Shown one piece after another: positions 33,541 to 40,036 of a stretch of DNA of 57,405 nt (the stretch's first letter is position 1; each line of letters opens with the position of its first letter). The notes below the pieces were generated by a model. That model was given only the letters and a program-made list of their open reading frames with translations. It did no database searches and was not told where the DNA came from. Made by a program: the position numbers and the translations under genes. This stretch comes from an uncultured Eubacteriales bacterium (GTDB lineage Bacteria; Bacillota; Clostridia; Christensenellales; Aristaeellaceae): assembly GCA_902765395.1 (NCBI GenBank), contig CACWZP010000020.1, forward strand, positions 1 to 57,405. Direction: 5' to 3'.

Positions 33541-33580
33541 AAAAGCAAAGGGGCGGCGCTGCGTATGCAGCGCCGCCCCG
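33541..33580 (-). terminator. Terminator of the redox/MarR operon
   Basis: Minus strand: ggggcggcgctgc-atac-gcagcgccgcccc followed by tttgctttttgg, just after the MarR stop. Confidence 0.85.
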
Positions 33581-33586
33581 GCGATA

Positions 33587-34024
33587 TTATGTCAAGCTCC
33601 CCAGCAGCTTGTACAGGATCCGATACAGCATGCCGGCCTCCTCCGGGCTCAGCTGGATGCAGGCGCCCACCTGGCCGGGGATGCACAGGGCCTCCCGGCG
33701 CAGCGCGCGGCCGGCGTCGGTGATGGTCACCACCAGGTTGCGCTCGTCCTCGACGGCGCGGCGGCGGGTGACCAGCCCCTTCTCCTCCAGCTTCTTGATC
33801 ACCGGGGTGAGGGTGCCGGAATCCAGGTGCAGCTTTTCGCCGATGGCCTTGCTGGTGGTCTCGCCGGCCTCCCACATCACCATCATCGTGACATACTGGG
33901 TGTAGGTCAGGTCGATGGCGTCCAGGAAGGGCTTGTACTTCTTCACCACCTCGCGGGCGCAGGCGTACAGCGGGAAGCACAGCTGGTTGTCCAGCCGCAG
34001 GGGGTCGAATTCCGCACCCTGCAT
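33587..34024 (-). CDS. MarR-family regulator, OhrR type (redox-sensing Cys)
   Basis: 145 residues. The N-terminus LRLDNQLCFPLYACAREV places Cys16 where OhrR/MgrA-type regulators keep their peroxide-sensing Cys; the winged helix follows (TTSKAIGEKLHLDSGTLTPVIKKLEEKGLVTRRRAVEDERN). Reduced OhrR represses; oxidation of the Cys releases DNA. It starts 1 nt after the flavodoxin stop codon and is the last gene of the three-gene unit, so it probably controls the promoter at 34761-34789 (autoregulation, inferred). Confidence 0.9.
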   Translation of the reverse strand: MQGAEFDPLRLDNQLCFPLYACAREVVKKYKPFLDAIDLTYTQYVTMMVMWEAGETTSKAIGEKLHLDSGTLTPVIKKLEEKGLVTRRRAVEDERNLVVTITDAGRALRREALCIPGQVGACIQLSPEEAGMLYRILYKLLGSLT

Positions 34025-34025
34025 A

Positions 34026-34448
34026 TCAGGTCACTCCCAGGATCTTGATCTGCTTCTTCGCGAAGTCCGCGGCGTCGGCGCAGTCCTGGTCGTTGGGGCG
34101 GTTCTTGTTGAAGAACCAGAACTGACCCTTGCACTGGAAGAACATCTCGGCGGTCTTCACGGCCTGGCCCGCAGCGGCGGACTTGATGGCCGGGAAGGTG
34201 CTCTTGCTGGTGCAGGCGCTGCCGAACACCACGATCTTGCCGATGCTGCGGGCATTGTCGGCGATGAACTTCACCACCGCCGGGTCGGGCTTGCCGCCAT
34301 AGACGCTGGCGCCCAGGAACACCACGTCCGCATACTTCTCAAGGGGTACATCCACGGTCTTGGCCTCGGCGCCCACGGCATTGGCGATGGCGTCGGCCAG
34401 CTTCTTCGTGCCGCCGTTCTTGGTAAAATATCGCACGTCGACTCTCAT
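34026..34448 (-). CDS. Flavodoxin-fold protein
   Basis: 140 residues of the flavodoxin family (VRYFTKNGGTKKLADAIANAV is the FMN phosphate loop in a degenerate form, ADVVFLGASVYGGKPDP a second FMN loop). Carries or transfers electrons via FMN. It lies between the TSCPD protein and the OhrR-like regulator with gaps of 3 nt and 1 nt, supporting a role in redox stress response. Confidence 0.82.
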   Translation of the reverse strand: MRVDVRYFTKNGGTKKLADAIANAVGAEAKTVDVPLEKYADVVFLGASVYGGKPDPAVVKFIADNARSIGKIVVFGSACTSKSTFPAIKSAAAGQAVKTAEMFFQCKGQFWFFNKNRPNDQDCADAADFAKKQIKILGVT

Positions 34449-34451
34449 TGG

Positions 34452-34715
34452 TTACGCTCCCTTCTTTTCCTGTTCATAGGCCTTGCGAACGGCCCTGGCC
34501 AGCTGATCTGCGCAGGAGGTGGGCCGGCGGCCGCAGAGGTTGCCGAGCAGGTATTCCTCGATCTTCTCCACGGTCCAGCCGTTCACCAGCTTCGATATCG
34601 CCTTCAGGTTGCCGTTGCAGCCGCCTATAAATTCGATGTTGGAGACCACGTTGCCGTCCAGGTCGAAGTTGATCTGGGTGGAACAGGTCATCTGGGTGGG
34701 CATGTTGTGCCGCAT
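34452..34715 (-). CDS. TSCPD-domain protein (TIGR03905 family)
   Basis: 87 residues: MTCSTQINFDLDGNVVSNIEFIGGCNGNLKAISKL and GRRPTSCADQLARAV give the TSCPD pattern also found at the C-terminus of B12-dependent ribonucleotide reductases. The stand-alone form is uncharacterised. Three Cys are conserved within this short protein. The first gene of the OhrR-type unit; start set by gggagtgat. Confidence 0.85.
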   Translation of the reverse strand: MRHNMPTQMTCSTQINFDLDGNVVSNIEFIGGCNGNLKAISKLVNGWTVEKIEEYLLGNLCGRRPTSCADQLARAVRKAYEQEKKGA

Positions 34716-34754
34716 GTTGGTATCACTCCCATCGATTCAGTGATTAATTGTATC

Positions 34755-34789
34755 AAATTAATTTTAATCGATTGACCCCGCTTTGTCAA
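34755..34789 (-). promoter_or_regulatory. Promoter with palindromic operator of the TSCPD-flavodoxin-OhrR operon
   Basis: Minus strand: ttgaca (34784-34789), 17-nt spacer, taaaat (34761-34766). The perfect 10-bp palindrome aaattaattt (34755-34764) overlaps the -10, within a longer AT-rich imperfect dyad (tatcaaattaattttaatcga), like known OhrR/MarR operators in AT content and position. Confidence 0.7.
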
Positions 34790-34814
34790 GCGGTGGGAGG
34801 GTTATGTGTGCGTT

Positions 34815-34975
34815 AAGGGGGACAGGGAGCAGGAATAGTTGGCCAATGGCCGGGAAGCCCTTGCCGAGGGCGGCACAGAGCGCGGAGCAATGTCATTCTG
34901 AGCGGAGCGCGGCCGCAGGCGGAGCGCAGTCGAAGAATCTGTACACGGCGCTTTGCGCGGCCTTTCGCGATGCCT
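34815..34975. repeat. Dispersed repeat modules (agggagcaggaatag and gaagaatctgtac families)
   Basis: acagggagcaggaatag at 34816-34838 matches the modules at about 3246 and 14434. tgtcattctgagcggagcgc and cgcagtcgaagaatctgtac at 34890-34945 match the palindrome at 4811-4912. No gene is supported between 34716 and 34985. Confidence 0.6.
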
Positions 34976-34985
34976 GTTCGCCCCA

Positions 34986-35489
34986 TTAAAAGCTGCTGAT
35001 GGGCAGGCTGTCGTCGTCCGTGCCCTTGGTGATGGAGAGGATTTTGACATAGTACTGCACCTCGTCGTTCACCTTCACCAGCGCGCGCTCGCCCACCCGG
35101 CGGCCCATCACGGCCCGGCCCAGCGGGGATTCCTTGCTGATGATGCCGTTCACGGCATCCTCGCGCAGGGTGGTCATCAGGGTGATGGTCTCCCGGTCGC
35201 CCTCGTCCTCGTATTCGATCTCCACCCTGTCGAAAAGCCCGGCCACGCCCTCGCGGGTGTCGGCCTGGATCACCCTGGCGGTGGCGATCATCTTCTTCAG
35301 GTAGCGCAGCCGGCTGTCGCAGCGGCGCAGCTCCTGCTTGGCGGCCTTGTATTCGTAATTCTCGCTCAAATCGCCAAAGCCCCGGGCGGTCTGCAGGTCC
35401 TGGATGCACTTGGGCCGGACCACCCGCATGCGGTAGTCGATCTCCTCCTGCATCTTCTTGATGTCCACTTCGGTCAGTTCGTTGTACAT
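34986..35489 (-). CDS. greA: Transcription elongation factor GreA/GreB family
   Basis: 167 residues. N-terminal coiled coil with the acidic-tip motif GDLSENYEYKAAKQ, then the FKBP-like C-terminal domain (SKESPLGRAVMGRRVGERALVKV). Rescues backtracked RNA polymerase by stimulating RNA cleavage. RBS aaggtgat overlaps the stop of the upstream flavoprotein gene, so the two are co-transcribed. Confidence 0.92.
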   Translation of the reverse strand: MYNELTEVDIKKMQEEIDYRMRVVRPKCIQDLQTARGFGDLSENYEYKAAKQELRRCDSRLRYLKKMIATARVIQADTREGVAGLFDRVEIEYEDEGDRETITLMTTLREDAVNGIISKESPLGRAVMGRRVGERALVKVNDEVQYYVKILSITKGTDDDSLPISSF

Positions 35490-35493
35490 GGTA

Positions 35494-36111
35494 TCACCTT
35501 ATAAAATTCGTCATCGGCCCCTGTTCCACCTCGGGCAGGCCGAATGCCTCCTTGCCCAGGGCGATGCTCTTCATCAGGAAGGCCATGTTCCTGGCCAGGG
35601 TGCGCATGGTGCGCAGGCCCTCCTCGTCCTGCTCCGCCTCGCCGGGGGCCATGCCGTGCACGCTGTTCCAGTAGCGGCTGGAGGCCACGGGCATGCCGGA
35701 GATGGTGAAATACTTGTTCAGCCGGTCGAAGGTGGCGCTGGCCCCGCCCCGGCGGCACACCACCGCGCAGGCGCCCACCTTCATGGTCTTGTCGAAGGAG
35801 GTGGAGTAGAACAGCCGGTCCAGGAACGCCGTGACGGTGGCGTTGGGACCGGCGTAGTACACCGGGCTGCCCACCACGATGCCGTCCGCCGCCTCGAACT
35901 TCGGCGCGACCTCATTCACCATGTCGTCGAACACGCACTTGCCCTTCTTCCCACAGCCATTGCAGGCGATGCAGCCGCGGATGGGCTTGTTGCCCACGTG
36001 GATGGTCTCGGTCTCGATGCCCTGTTCGGCGAAGACGGCCGCCATCTCCTTCAGGGCCAGGGCGGTGTTGCCGTTTGCCTTGGGGCTGCCGTTGATCAGC
36101 AGGATTTTCAT
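35494..36111 (-). CDS. NAD(P)H-dependent FMN / iron-sulfur flavoprotein
   Basis: 205 residues from the ATG after ggagtgaattat (a GTG three codons earlier overlaps the RBS). Flavodoxin-like FMN-reductase fold (LLINGSPKANGNT phosphate loop, GSPVYYAGPNATVTAFLDR) with a four-Cys cluster C47-x2-C50-x2-C53-x5-C59 as in Isf-type iron-sulfur flavoproteins. Probably a soluble redox carrier. Coupled to greA. Confidence 0.87.
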   Translation of the reverse strand: MKILLINGSPKANGNTALALKEMAAVFAEQGIETETIHVGNKPIRGCIACNGCGKKGKCVFDDMVNEVAPKFEAADGIVVGSPVYYAGPNATVTAFLDRLFYSTSFDKTMKVGACAVVCRRGGASATFDRLNKYFTISGMPVASSRYWNSVHGMAPGEAEQDEEGLRTMRTLARNMAFLMKSIALGKEAFGLPEVEQGPMTNFIR

Positions 36112-36180
36112 ATAATTCACTCCTTTTGATTGTCGGCGTGCTGCGCAACTCGCGCTGTGTGCTCCCTTGCCCGCCGACCC

Positions 36181-36228
36181 GGAAAACCTGCGGTTTTCCT
36201 AATCAAGCATTTTTCCAACATTATAGCA
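36181..36228 (-). promoter_or_regulatory. Extended -10 promoter and leader hairpin of the flavoprotein-greA unit
   Basis: Minus strand: tgc-tataat (36220-36228). The leader then contains the perfect hairpin ggaaaacc-gca-ggttttcc (36181-36199), of the same aaacc-tgcgg-ttt type found in the GGAATGA elements. Confidence 0.6.
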
Positions 36229-36253
36229 CCGGCGGGTGACGCCCGTCAAACGG

Positions 36254-36282
36254 TTGAAGCTTATTCGACGATGTGGTAAAAT
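36254..36282 (+). promoter_or_regulatory. Sigma-A promoter of the TtcA-like gene
   Basis: ttgaag (36254-36259), 17-nt spacer, taaaat (36277-36282). Confidence 0.7.
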
Positions 36283-36314
36283 AGCACCATCCCACCCCCA
36301 CGGAGGTAGTGCCC

Positions 36315-37160
36315 ATGAGCCGCGAACTGACCCCCTGCCAGCTGATCGAGCGCAGCATCCAGAAGAAGTACCGCAAGGAATTGTGGACGCCCTTCATCGC
36401 CGCCGTGAAGCGCTACGAGCTGGTGAAGGAGGGGGACAGGATCGCCGTGTGCGTGTCCGGGGGCAAGGATTCCATGCTGCTGGCGAAGCTGATGCAGCTG
36501 CTGCAGAGGTACAGCGACGTGCCCTTCGAGCTGAAGTTCCTGGTGATGGACCCGGGCTACAACCCCGCCAACCGCGCCCGGATCGAGGCAAACGCCGCGC
36601 TGCTCCAGCTGCCGGTGGAGATCTTCGGAACGGACATATTCGACGTGACCAGCAGCGTGGAGAAGAACCCCTGCTATCTGTGCGCCCGGATGCGCCGGGG
36701 CCACCTCTACAGCCGCGCCCGCGACTTGGGCTGCAACAAGATCGCCCTGGGCCACCACTTCAACGACGTGATCGAGACCACCGTGATGGCCATGTTCTAC
36801 GGCGCCCAGCTGCAGGGCATGATGCCCAAGCTGCACTCCACCAACTTCCCCGGCATGGAGCTGATCCGGCCGCTGTACTGCGTGCACGAGGACGATATCA
36901 TCGCCTGGAAGCGGTACAACCGCCTCACGTTTTTGCAGTGCGCCTGCCGCTTCACCGAGAACGTCGCCCAGAGCGGCGACGGCGTGGGCGAGTCCAAGCG
37001 GCAGGAGATCAAGCAGCTGCTGAAGGCGCTGAAGAAGGACAACCCCGACATCGAAAAGAGCGTGTTCAACGCGGTGCACGCCGTGTGCCTGGACACTTTC
37101 CCCGGCTGGAAGGCGCGGGGCGTAGAGCACACGTTCCTGGAGGGCTACGACGAGCGATAG
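36315..37160 (+). CDS. TtcA-like PP-loop tRNA thiolation enzyme
   Basis: 281 residues. PP-loop SGGKDS (48-53) binds ATP; C120-x2-C123 (NPCYLCARMRRG) plus a later Cys (C208 or C210 in LQCACRF) match the three Cys that hold the Fe-S cluster of TtcA, which makes 2-thiocytidine in tRNA. GHHFNDVIETTVMAMFY is also typical of the family. The start follows cggaggtagtgccc. The precise position modified is not provable here; Clostridia encode several TtcA/TtuA-like paralogues. Confidence 0.82.
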   Translation: MSRELTPCQLIERSIQKKYRKELWTPFIAAVKRYELVKEGDRIAVCVSGGKDSMLLAKLMQLLQRYSDVPFELKFLVMDPGYNPANRARIEANAALLQLPVEIFGTDIFDVTSSVEKNPCYLCARMRRGHLYSRARDLGCNKIALGHHFNDVIETTVMAMFYGAQLQGMMPKLHSTNFPGMELIRPLYCVHEDDIIAWKRYNRLTFLQCACRFTENVAQSGDGVGESKRQEIKQLLKALKKDNPDIEKSVFNAVHAVCLDTFPGWKARGVEHTFLEGYDER

Positions 37161-37177
37161 AAAAAACGGCGGCGCTG

Positions 37178-37186
37178 TGTTATAAT
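37178..37186 (+). promoter_or_regulatory. Extended -10 promoter of the phosphodiesterase gene
   Basis: tgt-tataat ends 20 nt before the ATG, giving a very short 5' leader. Confidence 0.55.
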
Positions 37187-37206
37187 GGGCATGGGAGGTG
37201 TGGACC

Positions 37207-37863
37207 ATGAAGATCGGCGTTCTGTCGGACACCCACGGGCTGCTGCGGCCGGAGGTGCTCTCCGCGCTGGAGGGCTGCGAGGCGATCCTGCACGGCGGCG
37301 ACATCAACCGGCAGGAGATCATCGACGAATTGTCGAAGCTCGCCCCGGTGTACGTGGTCCGCGGCAACAACGACAGGGAGTGGGCCGAAGCCATCCCCCT
37401 GTGGCTGGACTTCACCCTGGCGGGGATCAGGGTGGTCATGGCCCACAAGAAGAAGGACCTGCCCGCGGATTTGAGCGGGTACGACCTGGCGGTCTACGGC
37501 CATTCCCACCGATACGAGGAGGCCCGGCAGGGGCGGACGCTGCTTCTGAACCCCGGCAGCTGCGGGCCGAGGCGCTTCAACCAGCCGATCACGCTGGCGG
37601 TGCTTCAGACGGAGGGCGGCGAGATCCGCGTGGAGCGCGTGGACATCCCCCACGGGGACAGGCCCCTGGCCGCGCCGAAGGCCGCCGACCTGCGGGAGCA
37701 GATCGAGACGGTGATGAAGGAGACGGACCGGGGCCGGGGCCCGGGGGAGATCGCCCGCCGCCACGGCTGGGACGGGGAGCTGGTGCTGCAGATCGCCCGG
37801 CTGTACGTCACCCATCCCGGCGTGACCGCCGAGGGCATCATGAACAAGATGGGTCTTAGGTGA
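37207..37863 (+). CDS. YfcE/MJ0936-type metallophosphoesterase with C-terminal helical extension
   Basis: 218 residues. Calcineurin-like motifs: GVLSDTHG (D8, H10), LHGGDIN, VRGNND, MAHKKK and GHSHRYEEA, with LNPGSCGPRR as in the MJ0936/YfcE family. The domain usually ends near residue 155; here a ~60-residue helical tail follows (ETVMKETDRGRGPGEIARRHGWDGELVLQIARLYVTHPG), resembling a small winged-helix or DNA-binding helix set. The natural substrate of the family is not settled. Start ATG after gggaggtgtggacc. Confidence 0.85.
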   Translation: MKIGVLSDTHGLLRPEVLSALEGCEAILHGGDINRQEIIDELSKLAPVYVVRGNNDREWAEAIPLWLDFTLAGIRVVMAHKKKDLPADLSGYDLAVYGHSHRYEEARQGRTLLLNPGSCGPRRFNQPITLAVLQTEGGEIRVERVDIPHGDRPLAAPKAADLREQIETVMKETDRGRGPGEIARRHGWDGELVLQIARLYVTHPGVTAEGIMNKMGLR

Positions 37864-37874
37864 GGTGAAAAGCT

Positions 37875-39083
37875 GTGAGTTTCAATCAGCACGACATCAG
37901 CCGGGACGCCTGCATGCTCCACGGGCCGCTGGCCAGCCACGGCTATGACTGGTGGTGGCACTCCTTCACGGCCCAGGACGCCGAGACGGGGGAGGACAAG
38001 CCCTTCTTCGTGGAGTTCTTCCTGTGCAACCCGGCGCTGGCGGAGGATCAGCCGGTGCTGGGCCAGCTGCCGGAGAACCGGGTGGCGGGCAGGCGGCCCT
38101 CCTACCTGATGGTGAAGGCCGGCGCCTGGGGCGAGGACCACTGCCAGCTGCACCGCTTCTTCGCCTGGAAGGACGTGGATCTGCACGGCGGCGCGCCCTA
38201 TCGCGTTAAGGCCGGGGACTGCCTGGCCAGCGAGACGCAGCTGCGCGGCAGCGTCCACGTCGATCCGGCCCAGGCCGCGGCGCACCCGGAGTGGATGTGC
38301 GACGGCGGGTCGATGAAGTGGGAGCTGACCGTGGACAAGCGGATCGCCTTCAACGTGGGCTACGGCGCCAGCAAGCCCCTGCGCGACGCGGAGGCCTTCG
38401 CCATGTACTGGCACGCCGAAGGCATGAAGAGCGCCTACAGCGGCTGGGTGGAGTACAACGGGCGGCGCTATGTCGTCACGCCGGAAAAGAGCTTCGGCTA
38501 CGCGGACAAGAACTGGGGCCGGGACTTCACCAGTCCCTGGGTCTGGCTGGCGTCCAGCTGTTTGAAGAGCAAAAAGACCGGGCGGATGCTGGAAAACAGC
38601 GCCTTTGACATCGGCGGCGGGCGGCCCAAGGTGTACTTCGTGCCGCTGGATCGGCGGCTGCTGGGCGTGTTCTACTGCGAGGGGAAGGAATACGACTTCA
38701 ACTTCTCCAAGCTGCACCTGCGCGTGAAGACCGAATTCTCCTTCGAGGAGCGGGACGACACGGTGGTGTGGCATGTGCGGCAGGAGAACATCCACGCCGC
38801 CATGGAGACGGAGGTGTTCTGCCGCAAGCGGGACATGCTGCTGGTGAACTACGAGGCCCCGGACGGCTCGAAGCGGCACAACCGCCTGTTCAACGGCGGC
38901 AACGGCTGGGGCACGGTGAAGCTGTACGACCGGGTGGACGGGGAGCTGGTTCTGGCGGACGAGATCGAGGCCACCCACATCGGCTGCGAATACGGGGAGT
39001 ACGACGAGCCCGCGCCCCAGGAGATCGGCCTGGCGGAGAGCCTGCGCGACGCGCTGCGCCCGATGCGGCCCGCCCGGGAATAG
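37875..39083 (+). CDS. Tocopherol-cyclase/CrtC-like lipocalin-fold protein
   Basis: 402 residues from a GTG start with aggtgaaaagct upstream. Beta-rich throughout. The segment SGWVEYNGRRYVV...KSFGYADKNWGRDFTSPWVWLASS carries the DKNWG signature shared by tocopherol cyclase-like and carotenoid 1,2-hydratase-like proteins. No signal peptide. Firmicutes homologues are uncharacterised; a role on a hydrophobic or isoprenoid substrate is the family expectation. It lies 12 nt after the phosphodiesterase and 8 nt before the ketopantoate-reductase-like gene, so it is in one operon with both. Confidence 0.7.
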   Translation: MSFNQHDISRDACMLHGPLASHGYDWWWHSFTAQDAETGEDKPFFVEFFLCNPALAEDQPVLGQLPENRVAGRRPSYLMVKAGAWGEDHCQLHRFFAWKDVDLHGGAPYRVKAGDCLASETQLRGSVHVDPAQAAAHPEWMCDGGSMKWELTVDKRIAFNVGYGASKPLRDAEAFAMYWHAEGMKSAYSGWVEYNGRRYVVTPEKSFGYADKNWGRDFTSPWVWLASSCLKSKKTGRMLENSAFDIGGGRPKVYFVPLDRRLLGVFYCEGKEYDFNFSKLHLRVKTEFSFEERDDTVVWHVRQENIHAAMETEVFCRKRDMLLVNYEAPDGSKRHNRLFNGGNGWGTVKLYDRVDGELVLADEIEATHIGCEYGEYDEPAPQEIGLAESLRDALRPMRPARE

Positions 39084-39091
39084 GAGCATTT

Positions 39092-40006
39092 ATGAAGAAG
39101 ATCGAGACTATCGCCATCGTCGGCATGGGGGCGCTGGGCCTGCTGTTCGGCGACCTGCTGCAGAGGGACGCGGCGCTGTCCGTGGGGTTCGTCGTGGACG
39201 CGGCGCGGATGGAGCGCTATGGGCGCGAGCCCATCCGCATCAACGGCGTTCCCAAGCGCTTCAGCCTGCTGCCCGCCGGGGCGGCGGAAAAGGGCGCGGA
39301 CCTGGTGATCTTCGCGGTGAAGTCCACGGCGCTGGAGGGCGCCATGGAGGACGCCGCGGGCTATGTGGGCGAGGACACCGTGCTGATCTCGCTCTTGAAC
39401 GGCATCACCAGCGAGGGCCTGCTGGAGGCACGCTTCGGCCGGGAAAAGGTGGTGTACTGCACCGCCCAGGGCATGGACGCCACCCGCCAGGGCCGCACGC
39501 TGACCTATTCCAGGCCCGGCCAGCTGTGCATCGGCCTGCCGGACGGGCGGCCCCGGGACGCCCTGGAGGCGCTGGCGGAGGTGCTGGCGCGCGCCGGGGT
39601 GCCCCACACGGTGGAGGCGGACATACTGCACCGCCAGTGGAGCAAGCTCATGCTGAACGTGGGCGTGAACCAGGTGGTGATGGTGCGCGAGGGCAATTAC
39701 GGCACGGTGCAAGTCCCCGGCGCGGCCCGGGAGCAGATGATCGCCGCCATGCGGGAGGTAATCGCCCTGTCGCGACTGGAGGGCGTGCCCGTCACGGAGG
39801 ACGACCTCAAGTATTACGTGGACCTGATCGACACCCTGTCGCCCGAGGGCATGCCCTCCATGCGCCAGGACGGCCTGGCCCGAAGGCCGAGCGAGGTGGA
39901 GCTGTTCTCCGGCACGGTGCTGCGGCTGGCCGCGAAGCACGGGCTGGACACGCCCGTCAACCGGGAGCTGTATGACACCGTCCGGAGGATGGAAGCGGCT
40001 TACTGA
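39092..40006 (+). CDS. Ketopantoate reductase-like oxidoreductase (PanE/ApbA family)
   Basis: 304 residues. Rossmann motif IVGMGALGLLFG at the N-terminus, then FAVKSTALEGA, LLNGITSEGLLEARFG, and the C-terminal helical domain with QWSKLMLNVGVNQVV and DTPVNRELYDTVRRME. The family reduces ketopantoate with NADPH for pantothenate/CoA synthesis, but paralogues reduce other 2-oxo acids; no panB or panC is nearby. RBS taggagcattt. Confidence 0.85.
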   Translation: MKKIETIAIVGMGALGLLFGDLLQRDAALSVGFVVDAARMERYGREPIRINGVPKRFSLLPAGAAEKGADLVIFAVKSTALEGAMEDAAGYVGEDTVLISLLNGITSEGLLEARFGREKVVYCTAQGMDATRQGRTLTYSRPGQLCIGLPDGRPRDALEALAEVLARAGVPHTVEADILHRQWSKLMLNVGVNQVVMVREGNYGTVQVPGAAREQMIAAMREVIALSRLEGVPVTEDDLKYYVDLIDTLSPEGMPSMRQDGLARRPSEVELFSGTVLRLAAKHGLDTPVNRELYDTVRRMEAAY

Positions 40007-40036
40007 AAGACGATATGACAGGAGAGGAGGCGCGGC

